Below are positions 20,982 to 32,036 of a stretch of 64,000 bases of DNA, piece after piece. The DNA comes from Petunia secreta (Eukaryota; Streptophyta; Magnoliopsida; Solanales; Solanaceae). The stretch is taken from NCBI GenBank assembly GCA_029990175.1, contig JARKIP010000042.1, positions 1,426,001 to 1,490,000 on the forward strand, read 5' to 3'. The notes under the pieces were generated by a model. That model was not told the origin of the DNA and did no database searches. It was given only the letters and a program-made list of their open reading frames with translations. Positions within the stretch are counted from its first letter, which is position 1, and each line of letters opens with the position of its first letter. The position numbers and the translations under genes are program-made.

Positions 20982-23178
20982 GATCAAGGTTCAAAACATA
21001 ACGGACTTTAAATTGGGATTCTTTACTTGCTTTATTTTCTTGCCATTTATTTCGAGACTAACTTTTCTTCCTTTTCTTTTGCAGGATTAAGGTTTATTTT
21101 TGAATTCTTAAATTTTGGTGTTTTTTTTAATTGTTTGGTTATATTTTATTTATTATTATTTTTGTCACTCATACTTCCTCCACTCATGGAAAGTTTTATA
21201 CTTGCACACACCATACAAGGTTACGTGGATCTCACGGCCGTTTTACTCTCAAAAAACCCTTTAGGAGGAACGGTTTGGTTTATAGTTGGTCCGTGGTACA
21301 ACCAACAATTCCAAACGTTCTCACCCCTTGGTTGCCCGCCTGGGGGGACCATGTCCTTGTCTAGATTACCCAACTCTTAGTTAAACTCAATTTAGAAATC
21401 ATGCATCATGTCATATTTAGGAAAATGTCGACTTCGACTCGTGTCTAAGCCTACTAGTTCACCATATTTGAACAAACCAACGGGTTTTCAACCCTAAGGA
21501 ACGTTTAAATATGTTATTTGTGCATTTATTTAAAGTTGAACGTGTCTAATATAGACCATTTATTCAAATAAAAGTGGGTCTCATAACAAAATCAATTATT
21601 TATTTCTCTTTATCTAAAATCGTTATTTCTACATTTATACAAAACCAACTATTTTATAAAATTATTTTTGGGTTATGAACGAAATTAATTTTTCTACTTT
21701 TATGAAAACAAAATCATAAACTTTAAATTAATTTTTTCTACTTTTAATGTAATAAGATCACTTATTTATCCCTATTTACCTAAAAAAAGGAAATTATGTA
21801 TTTCTACATTTATTTAATAAAATTATTTTCCATTCATTTTTTTGGGTTATGAGAACAAATGGGATGATGCAAAATGCGCGTTCAATTTTAAATACCATAA
21901 TCAAATTAGGAAGGCTTAACATCCTTGGTATGTTAAATTCCATTAGCAACTTCGTCCAAAAAGTGTAATCATATGACGCCTATCATGCATATTATGTGTA
22001 TTGATCTTGTTAGGTCTACCTCTGCACAAAAGAGGTTCCTTGCATTTATTAAACATGATACACTTTGAAAATTATTATCTCAACACTGACTTGTTATTTC
22101 ATGTGTTAATTTTACTCCCGCTCCCGAGGTGGACTTGTGCATTTCTTTCAAAACTCGTACATTTTTAACTTGTGCATGCATACCTTCCGCCACTCCTGGC
22201 AACTTTCTAAATCGTGCGTTGAAAACACGATGGTTACAACCACCTCTTCCCTCACATAAAAATTTCTTTAGGGGGGACGACTTAGAATCTTTGGTCCATG
22301 ACGTTCCCGCTCCCGAGTCGTCCGTTTGGGAGGATAATAAAGCCTGGTCTAGCTAAATTCATTCCTTAGTAGCGACGCTAGGAATCATGCATCATGATAT
22401 GTCATTAGTCGATTTGTTCTCAAGTCCGATAGGCCAACTTGTTCGAACAATCCGAACGGGTTTTTTACCCCAAGGAGCGTTGAACATGATTTATTTGCAT
22501 TTGCTTAAAAAATTAAACGTGCAAAATGTGGATCGTTCATTGGCATTGTTCTGCATTCAGTGCCATCCAAAGGCACGAAAGTAACCCGATGAGCGTTTAA
22601 AAGCCCAAATTGAGTCAGAAATGATTGTTTATCCATAAACAGTTGGCATTATTCTGCATTCAATTCCATTCAAAGGAACAAAGGCTACCTAAGAGGCGTC
22701 AAAAGCCCAAATTAAATCAGAAATAATTGTTTGTTCATAGACAGTCAAAATTATTCTGTATTCAATGCCATTCAAAGGCACGAAGATAACCTAAGAAGCA
22801 TTAAATGCCCAACTCAAATAAAAAATGACCATCTATTCCCAAAAGATTGGAATCATTCTGTACTCAACGCTATTCAAAGGCTTAAATGGTAACCGAAGAG
22901 GCATTAAAAGCTCAATTTGAAGCAGAAATGACCGCTTGATAGATGGGATGACACATAATGCACGTTTATCCTGTAAGCATTATATAAAGATTTGACATCC
23001 TTGGCATATCAAAAGTCTATTAGTAACTTCCGTCCAAAGTGTCTAAAGGGTTCTCAACCCGCAACGACACATCTCTTCATATTCTCTGCCACATTATTTT
23101 GTGCCACACGTTGATCGTTTTGCTCGCAATAAAGCGAATCTTAGGCATTGTCTTCTCCCTTTCCTTTTCTAAAAGATC
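20982..23178 (+). other. O2 5' leader, non-coding
   Basis: 2.2 kb, aligning in blocks with the O1 leader. Between 21560 and 21840 it has extra A/T-rich text. At about 22545-22950 it carries four copies of the ~100 bp leader unit (two in O1). No coding frame supported. Confidence 0.7.
22545..22950 (+). repeat. ~100-bp tandem unit in O2 leader, 4 copies
   Basis: Each unit contains ATTCTGCATTCA or ATTCTGTATTCA, CCATTCAAAGGCAC-like text, GAGGCAT/GAGGCGT, AAAAGCCCAAATT and CAGAAATGAT. Units start near 22545, 22645, 22750 and 22850. Copy number differs from O1. Confidence 0.8.
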
Positions 23179-23250
23179 ACGGCCAGTAGAACATTTGACA
23201 TGGTTGCTGAAATCCCTCAGTTAGTATCTTCTGGGGATGGATCATCATGA
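23179..23250 (+). pseudogene. O2 ORF1 remnant, body deleted in frame
   Basis: Only 24 codons remain of the 539 in O1. The first 15 codons match O1 (ending EIPQL), followed directly by the last eight (SSGDGS and stop). The deleted block corresponds to O1 residues ~16-531, about 1,548 bp, a multiple of three, so frame and stop are preserved. The start codon is ACG where O1 has ATG. A residual 16-residue frame from the Met at codon 8 is possible but has no supported role. Flanking leader and 3' region align normally with O1, so the deletion is clean. Confidence 0.85.
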
Positions 23251-23958
23251 AAATATTCGCCTGGTTATGATCTAACTTCCTAACAGTATTTAGTCTTTTC
23301 CTTCACTTACACTATTTCAATATGAGCCAATGCAATAAAGTCCAAATAAATGAAACATTCTCCTTTAGGCTTCGCATTTTGTTAGCAAACGAAATGATGC
23401 GCGTGGCACAAGGCGCTTCTCAAAATCATCGTTTGTAAAACGGTCCTTTGCATTATAGGATGCATTCTCTTATTTGATGTGTGTGTGCATTGCATGAACT
23501 TGTATGTTGTTCTAGGTCTCTAAAGGAATCCCTTCCCAAATCCCATCTCCTCCCCAGGCAGGCATCTCATCTCCCTACTCTACACCCAAATCGTGATATC
23601 TAAAATCTTTTACATGTCCAAACTATCTCTAACTCACTACCCAACTCAAAATCTATTATCCAAAGGTTGGGTTACGTCGAATACCAAGGCAAAAGATATT
23701 TTCTGTCGCACAACACAATCTATTCCTTACAAAAAATCTTTACCACTTTTCATTGACATCCAACTCCTCATCTCCCGCTTAAACAAGCATCGCTTGTTTT
23801 ATCAAAATTCTTGACTTGACTACTACATAAAGCACTTGGGCAATCTCTTGTGATACCTGTGCATTCTATCACAACCTCCAAATTCAAGCGCTAATCCATC
23901 ATCCCCGCAATTGGCGTTATCAGCCATTGTTAAAAACTGGCAAAGAGAAACAGGTTAT
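23251..23958 (+). other. O2 3' non-coding region, first part
   Basis: Aligns with O1 about 11489-13020 with internal shortening (TTTAGTCTTTTCCTTC block, GGTCTCTAAAGGAATCCCTT block, CATCATCCCCGCAATT block). Breaks at about 23950 where a minus-strand LTR begins. Confidence 0.7.
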
Positions 23959-24425
23959 TGTCGACACCCATTTTTCTCCGAACCGATTAGGGTTCGAAAT
24001 AGGGCTCGACTTATTGGAACTCACGGGTAAAGATTTGGAGTCGTCACCTAACAGATTTTTTAAATAAGCGTATTAGGGTACCTACTTTATTTATAGCCAA
24101 TTTTGTAATTAACTTCGAAATATAGTCCATGAATTAGAAATTCTAGGTAAGGGTTCAAATTACCCCGAGAGGAAGGTGTTAGGCACCTCTCGGGTTCCAC
24201 CAAATGTGGTTACCCGCCAGACTATATGACTGAGATTCTAAGCGATTAAAAGTAACTAAGCAAATAAACTAACTAACTAAAAATAGATAATATAATTAAA
24301 TAACTTAATATGCATATAATAATTAAGATTAAATAAAAAGGTTCAAATTCACTAATTGGCTTCTTCCTAGGTAAACCTCAATCAAAGGTACCTTGCAAAA
24401 TGAAAACAAATTAGTTAGTATGTCA

Positions 24426-24427
<2 letters not shown>

Positions 24428-24492
<65 letters not shown>
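24428..24492 (+). repeat. (CA)n(TA)n microsatellite
   Basis: About 22 CA units followed by about 10 TA units. Confidence 0.95.
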
Positions 24493-24644
24493 AATATATA
24501 TAAGTAATGAAATAAAGTAAAAGGTATAAGACATGTTAATAATGTTAAATTATTCGTCATTTCTAGTATCATCCTCTTTAACAATTTCGCCGAGAAGTAC
24601 CTCGCAAAAAATACGAAAAGGAGTTAGTACGACAATTAATAATA

Positions 24645-24646
24645 AC

Positions 24647-24743
<97 letters not shown>
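24645..24743 (+). repeat. (AAT)n microsatellite
   Basis: About 33 AAT units in the minus-strand LTR, the reverse-complement counterpart of the TTA run in the O1 LTRs. It translates as poly-Asn, which is not a gene. Confidence 0.95.
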
Positions 24744-26179
24744 GTTATAAATTAAAGGAAAATTGAATTTTGTAAAAGTTTAGGCTCAGGTTTGTATGGT
24801 GTATCGGGTAGAGGTTAGGGATGCCAGTAAGGCTGCAAACACGGTGGCTAGCCAGTTGCCATGCCAAGCACCGATCCCACTACTCCATTGCCGGCTTGGT
24901 TTGAAATAAAGCTCATACATGTCATCATCGCCTATTGTTGTTTTCGGAGGGACATGTAAGGGAATGTATACATAACGGAATGGGTCATTGCATATGTATC
25001 GGGACGAGATAGTTGGCCACCAAATTGTCATTGGCCAAAGTATCTGTTCAAATCAGTCTGTAGGCCTCACATTAATTATTTTCATTGACCAGCAACACGA
25101 TATAGTATTCGTTCAAATAAGTAGGGACCAAAGACACTGTTAAGCATAGTATCGCGTTAACTCAATTGGAGCCTGAAACATTTCCAAACATGAATTTCCG
25201 TCAGGTCAAATTGATAAGGAACCATATTATCACCAAGGAAGTGCCATCATTCAGAGGGGAAAGACGCAGCCCGTGTGCCAATCATACTGGAAAATATCCC
25301 ACCTAATGAAACAACCCAGCTACAACAAACAAATAGTGAAGCAACACCAACGTATGATTGTACCTGTGGGACCCAGCAGACCAAACAACAAACACAAGAC
25401 CTGAAGAAAACTGATCAAATTAGGTGAACAGAGACAAACAGAACAACAAAGGGAGAAATTTCCCCGGCGATGGAAGCGATACATTAACGACACAACAAAG
25501 GGGATGAGCGACTTCCGGTAGACGTTGTCACTACCACTCCCCGCTCTCTTTTTCCAGTTCGATTTAACGATAATAACGACGACATAGAAATGGCCATCGG
25601 CCACGAGCTTCTCCGGTTAAAACTTTGGTGGTGGCATCATCTTCCTGCCCCAATCTCCCTGTTCCCCTTTTTTTGGTTTCGATTTGTTACTGATTTGTGG
25701 GTTATTCACTATGGTGTTTGCACTGTAGATAGGTGTAAAAGAGGGGAAGACTAAGGGGGTGTGGTTAGTTTTTGTGTATCATTGATGGTGTGCTATGTGT
25801 ATGTATTAGTTAGTAGGTCTGTTTGTGTGTGTGGTATATTTTGGATCTTTGTGAATGGTGGGGATGGTATAATGGTGAAGGTGGTGTATTGTCGTGGATG
25901 TCGAAGAGGATGAGAAGGGGGAGTTGTTTTTTGTAATGTGTAATGGTGTATGTATGTCGTAATGTCTTGCTTGTCCCTTTACAATGGATGAGTGGTGTCA
26001 ATTTAAAGGAAGAGAATTGGAATACAGTCGTTGGGGATTGGGGATTAATTTAGGAAGAAAGATTAAGGAGGAGAGATATGGGGGATTTGGTGGAGTGATA
26101 TGGGAAAGAGATTAGGGAGTGATTAGGAGAGATATATATGGAATGATTTTGTTCAAGAAATTTAAATTTAAAGACTGTA

Positions 26180-27068
26180 TCTAGACTACTATCTCTCAAC
26201 GAACCCTGCATCATTTTTCATACCCTCACATTTGCTCCCCAAATATCACTACCGCGCATGAAATCGTGCAACCACAGGACCTCTTATACATACTATGCAC
26301 CCTTTTGGAACACCATTGAAAAAGCTTTTTCATTTCAACAATGTCCTTGCTACACCCGCAAACTATTGATTTTGCTGAGTCCCAAAGCACTCAAATCTGA
26401 ATTCTCGTACTCGCACCAGTAATCTGTATAGTCTTTCATTCCTTATTGGATTCCAATTTGTGTTCCTTCTATTCAACCTTGCCTGTATCAATCGTGCGTG
26501 TTCTCGTGCTTAATTATGCCCATCTGTTTGAATCGTGCGCATCTATAAAGCTCGCTCCTCAAATGTTTCCCAGCTCAGTCAAGGCAATACTGAAGGCAAG
26601 ATTACTCATTTATCGAGATGAAGTGAAAATTATGCACGTATAAACTCCTCTTGAAGGGTGTGTAGCGCGCCACATTTTCATAATTAGGATGATTATAAGC
26701 CTTTTTTCCCACGCTTGATCTATTGTTGTTATCGCATCTTCGATAGTACCTCTGCTTTATTCCTCATTTATCTCCCCAAAAGGCAACGCATACACAAATC
26801 TAAACTTTACATACTTGGATAAGTTTACTCCTGACATCCAAAATCGTGCGTCATAAACATCTCACACATGCAACATGCCATTCTAGAACTACACAAGGCT
26901 TGATTCTCGTGAAACTCGAGATATGTAGGCAACTCAGAGACCGGAGTTCGGCGGAAAACACTCAAAAACTCTCATATTCCCTTTACACCATTTTGCTTTC
27001 CAGTCGTGACGAAAATTGGCTAATCCATCAACTATCTTTGCCTGAAGATTCTTTTCATCATCCCCGGG
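26180..27068 (+). other. O2 3' non-coding region, second part
   Basis: Aligns with O1 about 15430-16304: ATCACTACCGCGCATGAA (O1 ATCACTATCGCACATGAA), TTGGATAAGTTTA, CATCATCCCCGGGCAAAG. Ends in the polypurine tract at 27069-27082. Confidence 0.8.
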
Positions 27069-27082
27069 CAAAGAGGGGCAGC
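27069..27082 (+). other. O2 polypurine tract
   Basis: GCAAAGAGGGGCAGC before the LTR start, identical to O1. Confidence 0.8.
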
Positions 27083-27395
27083 TGTTGACACCCAATTTTG
27101 TCCTTCTTTTTTCTAAAATTGGCTATAATTTAACTTAAGGGTGCAATTTGACTATTTGTGCATAATTTGCATTAGAAGGCATACATTTACGTATGTTATC
27201 ATTTACTTATATATTACATACTTAAATATGGCTATATTATGTAATTTTGCATCATTTAGACTATTTATCAAAATATAGTTGTTTGTGCAATTTTGGTGCA
27301 TTTATAACATTTAGTAATTATTTGTGGCTATTTATACTCCATTAATTTAATATGTATTCCAATTTCTTTTTATGAGTGCATTTTACTTTTTGTCC

Positions 27396-27433
<38 letters not shown>

Positions 27434-27761
27434 GCTGAACAAATAATCAATTCACGTCAAATTCTTGATTTGTCATATTTATTTGAATTTGAGTTTCTTT
27501 TAAATTTAAATATATGCAAATCGTTAAATCTTTCTTATGAACCTACACATGAGTTTGTCTAGATACGTCCATTCTATTAGGGATCAGTTGCAATTTTCTT
27601 CCAATTACTTTTGAATAAAATCTAAAATTACTCAATTTTCCTTTTTCTAGACAATCCCTCAAATCCCCCCTTAAAACATTTATTTTAAAATTCTTTTTGA
27701 ACATAGACGAGTGTTCGTCTAGATACGTTCATTAATTAAACCATACATTTTCTTTCCCTCT
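27083..27761 (+). mobile_element. O2 3' LTR, first 680 bp
   Basis: Begins TGTTGACACCCAATTTTGTCC and follows the O1 LTR start with moderate divergence. Cut off at about 27761, where the sequence changes within a few bases to gypsy integrase. Contains an AT run at about 27402-27427. Confidence 0.8.
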
Positions 27762-28234
27762 TTTTGAGTTGGATAGTGATGGTATTCTTCGGGTTGGTGG
27801 TCGTCTTTGTGTTCCTAATGTTGGTGATTTGAGGCGGTTGATTCTTGATGAGGCTCATAGTTCGCGGTATTCCATTCATCCCGGTATCACCAAGATGTAC
27901 CAAGACCTTCGGGAGTTGTATTAGTGGAAGGGGATGAAGAAATATGTCTTTGATCATATATCTCGGTGCTTGAACTGTCAGCAAGTCAAATACGAGCATA
28001 GGAGACCCGCAGGTTTAGCAATGGCACTACCCATTCCTGAGTGGAAGTGGGAGAGGATTACCATGGATTTTGTAGTTAGCTTGCCGAAGACATTGAGGCA
28101 TCATGATTCAGTCTAGGTCATTGTTGACAGACTTAGCAAGTCGGCCCATTTCATTCCGGTGAAGACAACTGATACATCAAAGAAGTTGGCTTGGATCTTT
28201 ATTGAGCAGATTGTTCGACTGCATTGTACTCCAC
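27762..28234 (+). pseudogene. G2 integrase N-terminal part (misplaced piece)
   Basis: Reads SDGILRVGGRLCVPNV, then an HHCC zinc-binding module (H..H with CLNCQQVKYEHRRP) and the first half of the catalytic core (ERITMDFVVSLPKT with the first catalytic Asp, and VDRLSKSAHFIPV), stopping at a LHCTPL segment. Two in-frame TAGs (27922-27924 and 28114-28116) stand where TGG is expected. The next residues of a gypsy integrase, IISDRGSQFT, are found only at 47208. The preceding part of pol is on the opposite strand starting at 28236. This piece thus exactly fills the gap between the two other parts of G2. Confidence 0.85.
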
Positions 28235-28235
28235 T

Positions 28236-29705
28236 TTGAATACGCCCTCGCAACTCAAGAAAGTAAGGGTCCTCGAACTGTCTTTCCTTAATCTGGTTAA
28301 CTAAGGAAGACTGAGCCACCATACAAGCAAATAACCGATTAGAGTTCGAACTATCAAATCTCACCCTCGAATTATATAGAGTATGCAACTCTCGAGCTAA
28401 AGGTCTCATCTCAACATCAAGAAATGCAAGACTACCCATAGACTTCCTACTCAATGCATCGGCCGCCACATTGACTTTCCCCAGATGATAATGGATAGTA
28501 AGATCATAATCTTTGATCAGCTCGAGCCATCTATGTTGCCTACCATTCAAGTCCTTCTGAGTAAGCAAGTATTGCAAGCTTTTATGATCGGTGAAGATCT
28601 CACAAGGCTCGCCATACAGGTAATGTCTCCAAATCTTTAAAGCAAATACCACAGCTGCTAACTCCAAATCATGAGTCGGATAGTTCTTCTCATTCACTTT
28701 CAACTGCCTAGAAGCATAGGCAATGACTTTACCATGCTGCATCAAGACACATCCAGATCTAACACGAGAAGCATCATAATAAACTACAAACCCTCCAGCT
28801 CCAGAAGGAAAAGATAATACTGGAGCGCTAGTCAACAATGACTTGAGCTTCTGGAAGCTCGCCTCACACTCTTCTGACCAAAGAAATTGAACCGCTTTCT
28901 GAGTCAGACGGGTCAATGGAGCAGTAATAGATGAAAACTTCTGCACAAATCGCCGATAATATCCAGCCAGACCAAGAAAACTACGAATCTCTGTCGGAGA
29001 AGTAGGTCGTGGCCAATTCTGAACGGCCTCAATCTTCTTAGGATCAACTTTAATACCCTCACTGGACACAACATGACCCAAGAAAGCCACAGAGTCCAAC
29101 CAGAATTCACACTTCGAGAACTAAGCATAAAGCTTACGTTCTCGAAGCGTCTGAAGAACCAATCTCAAGAGATGCTCATGCTCCTCACGGTTATGCGAAT
29201 AGACCAAGATGTCATCAATAAAGACAATGACAAACGAGTCTAGATAAGGCTTGAACACACGGTTCATCATATCCATAAAAGCTGCTGGAGCATTCGTAAG
29301 CCCAAAAGACATAACCAAGAATTCATAGTGACCATAACGAGTCCTGAATGCTGTCTTCGGGATATCGGACTCCCGAATCTTTAATTGATGATACCCAGAC
29401 CTCAAATCAATCTTGGAAAAGAACTTGGCTCCTTGCAATTGATCGAACAAGTCATCCATACGAGGCAAGGGATACTTATTCTTGATAGTGACCTTGTTCA
29501 ACTGCCTATAATCAATGCACATACGCATAGAGCCATCTTTCTTCTTAACGAACAACACTGGAGCTCCCCAAGGCGACACACTAGGTCGAATGAACACCTT
29601 ATCCAATAAGTCTTGCAATTGCTCCTTTAACTCTTTCAACTCGGCTGGAGCCATACGATATGGAGGAATAGATATAGGCTGAGTTCCGGGCACCAAATCA
29701 ATACC
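28236..29705 (-). pseudogene. G2 pol: reverse transcriptase and RNase H
   Basis: Minus-strand pol of a Tekay/Del-like chromovirus. RT has IDYRQLNKVT, KIDLRSGYHQ (first catalytic Asp) and FIDDILVYS (the YxDD-type active site) near 29210-29240. It is followed by connection and RNase H with VYYDAS, HDLELAAV, FTDHKSLQYLL and VAADALSR. The chain ends at ..ELRGRIQSG at ~28236, where the integrase linker should start. In-frame TAG codons break it at 29121-29123 (after KLYA) and 29709-29711 (before FGID). It would copy element RNA into DNA if intact. Its neighbours are protease and gag in the same orientation to the right. Confidence 0.9.
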
Positions 29706-29708
29706 GAA

Positions 29709-30327
29709 CTAAATATCCCTATCTGGACGAAGTCCAGGCAAATCATCAGGAAACACATCAGTGAACTCCCTCACAATGGGAACAGAATCAAGAGACAGAA
29801 CCTCTATACTAGTATCTCGAATCATGGCAAGATAAGCATAACAACCCTTATTCACCATCCTCCTTGCTTTCATAAAAGAGTTAACACGTCCCGTAGGTGG
29901 CAAACAAGAAACGTGCCACACTACCGGTACTGAGCCAGGAAAAGAAAGCCGAATAGTCTTGGCATGACAATCGAGAGTAGCATAACATGATGCCAACCAA
30001 TCCATACCGATAATCACATCAAAATCTACCATGTCCAGAACTAATAAATCAACTATGGTCTCACGTCCCCCAAAAGATACAGTACAACCAGGATACACCA
30101 GCTCCACCACAATAGACTCTCCAACAGGAGTAGAAACACAAAATGGATCACGAATACATATATAAGCAATATTAAAACCCGAAGCAAAATAAGGTGACAC
30201 ATAAGAATACGTGGAACCTGGATCAATCAAGGAATAAGCATCACGTCCACAAATAGAAAGTGTACCTGTAACCACTGCATTGGATGCCACAGCATCCTGT
30301 CTGGCTGGCAAAGCATAAAACTGCCTC
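29709..30327 (-). pseudogene. G2 aspartic protease
   Basis: Includes YSLIDPGSTYSYVS at about 30200-30245, where DPG replaces the usual DSG/DTG, and DFDVIIGMDWLASCYATLDC further on, both typical of plant gypsy protease. A TAG at about 30328 separates it from gag and a TAG at 29709 from RT. The protease would cleave the Gag-Pol polyprotein. Confidence 0.8.
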
Positions 30328-31837
30328 TAAGGCTGAGCTGAACTAGTACTCTGATGACCACCCCTCGAAGGGCCACTACCACCACGCCCACGACCTCTGC
30401 CTGGCGGTGGTGCACTCCTAGGTGGCTGAGAACCTGATGTAGTACCATCAATCTGCACAGATGCCTGGGGTGGAGGAAAAGACTGACTACCTCCCTGAAG
30501 TAGTCTAGGACAATCCTTTAAATGATGACCAAGCTCACGACAATGATAGCACCTAGAATTGGGTCTGTGAGGTACGTGCTGCTGAGGTCGTGAAACAGAC
30601 TGGCCTGACTGAGAAGGCTGAGAAATCGAGTCTGCTCATGATGGGGTATAAATGTGCTCCTCGAGCTGTGAGCCATAGACTGAGCTGGCCTATCAGAAGA
30701 CCTCCCCTGAAACCTCTTGCCTCCAGATGAGGCAATAGGAAGTCCACCATATCCACGAGATCTCTTACTATCTCTTTCCAACTCTTTTTGCTCCAGAGCT
30801 CTATAATACTCATATCGGCGAGCAATATGCACTGCTACATCAAATGAAGTACCAGCCTCTATCTCACGAGCCATACTAGATCTCAAAGTAGCAGAAAGAC
30901 CATCAATGAACCTCCTAACCTTCTCTGACTCCGGACGAACCAAATCAAGAGCATCACGAGACATGTCTAAGAATCGAACCTCATACTCAGATACAGTCAT
31001 ATAGCCCTGTCTCAACCTCTCGAACTGCCTGCGCCTCTCATCCTGCTGGCTACGCGGAAGGAACTTATCCATAAACCTCTGTGAAAACTCACTCCAAGAC
31101 AGCTTCGACAAGCCCTGCCTAGCTAGAGTAAGTGTATTCCACCAAGTCAGAGCGGGACCCTCAAGCTGGAAAGCTGTATAATGAACTCCATGCTCCTCAA
31201 GATATCCCAAAGCACCTAATATCCGCTGGCAACGATCCAGAAAGGCCCGTGGATCCTCAGATGGAAGTCCTCCAAATTTCGGGGGCAGTAACCTAGTGAA
31301 GTAAAGAAGTCTGACTTTGTTCACCTCCGGAACCACAATCTGCCCTGGCTGACCTGCCTGAACAACCTGGGGTACACTACCCACAGCTACTACCTCCGGA
31401 GTCTGTATAGCAGGAGTAACAAACTGAACTGGGGTCTGCATACCTCGCATCTAAGTACTCGCTGGTAGGACAACATGAGAAGCTACCTGGGTCATGGGAG
31501 ATCCCTGTGGTGCAAGAGTCGGTAGGATACCCAAAACCCTCAACATAACATCCTGAAATACCGGTGTAGCAATAAACCCCTGATCAACCTAAACCTCTGG
31601 CTGATCCTCAATCTCTGTATCATCATCAGGATGTACTAATCTCCTGGCCCTAGCAGCTCTAGCCCTAGGTTGGGCGGCTGTACGACTCTGAACTCCACGT
31701 CTGCCTCGGCCACGTCCTCTACCTCGACCTCTCGCTCTGCCGACACCTCTAACTCCACCTCTTGCGGCAACTGGTACATCAGGTGGTGCCTCCGGCTCCA
31801 CCTCTGCCTCCTGAGCTGAAGAACGAGTCCTCACCAT
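30328..31837 (-). pseudogene. G2 gag polyprotein
   Basis: Starts MVRTRSSAQ at 31837, followed by an Arg/Gly-rich stretch, a TAG at 31586-31588, a second TAG just before MRGMQTPVQ (31451-31453), then the conserved retrotransposon gag core (FGGLPSEDPRAFLDRCQRIL, WWNTLTLARQG, FIDGLSATLRSSMAREIE). Near 30620-30640 a frameshift moves the rest to another frame, which carries the CCHC zinc knuckle CYHCRELGHHLKDC at about 30508-30552 and a Gly/Arg/Pro tail. Length and order fit Tekay-type gag. It forms particles and packages RNA when intact. Confidence 0.85.
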
Positions 31838-32020
31838 CTGCGCGTTACATAGTGGAAAAAATTTAGTCTTGTTATGGAAATACTACGCACGATAAGGAGG
31901 GAAAGGAGGGAAGTTGCCTAAATGTCACTAAAGCCTCTCGTAGATAGGTACGGACGTCTTCACCCGATCAGCAAGACTCTATTAGACATTGTTCATGATT
32001 CGTGAGCACTCTAAACCTAT

Positions 32021-32033
32021 GGCTCTGATACCA
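32021..32033 (-). other. G2 primer-binding site (tRNA-Met type)
   Basis: GGCTCTGATACCA on the plus strand, i.e. TGGTATCAGAGCC on the element's strand, 3 bp from the LTR end. Confidence 0.88.
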
Positions 32034-32036
32034 ATT

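Larger units (their letters stand above)
23959..26175 (-). mobile_element. Ogre-type LTR, reverse orientation, truncated, inside O2
   Basis: Starts TGTCGACACCC, the reverse complement of the O1-type LTR end, and continues with the reverse complement of the LTR tail (GGTTCGGA.., CACGGGTAAAGA, GCGTATTAGGGTACCTA), the CCGGCAATGGAG/GCTTGGCATGGC region at about 24840-24900, and the leader-like region near 25500-25640. The expected other terminus (GGTGTCAACA) is not found; similarity to O2 resumes at about 26180. It therefore has lost its 5' end (on the minus strand), together with ~2.4 kb of O2 sequence corresponding to O1 13020-15420. Contains AC, AT and AAT microsatellites. Confidence 0.75.

Noticed and set aside
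23179..23250. O2 ORF1 loss as removal of a spliced intron
   Set aside because: O1 has no GT donor at the left edge and no suitable AG at the right edge of the missing block, so a plain deletion fits better.
24533..24766. Poly-Asn frame
   Set aside because: Translation of the AAT microsatellite in the minus-strand LTR.
25320..25604. 94-aa minus-strand frame
   Set aside because: Falls in the leader part of the minus-strand Ogre-type LTR; no recognisable domain.
31589..31837. Small Arg/Gly-rich protein MVRTRSSAQ..
   Set aside because: It is the N-terminus of G2 gag cut off by a TAG, not a separate RNA-binding protein.
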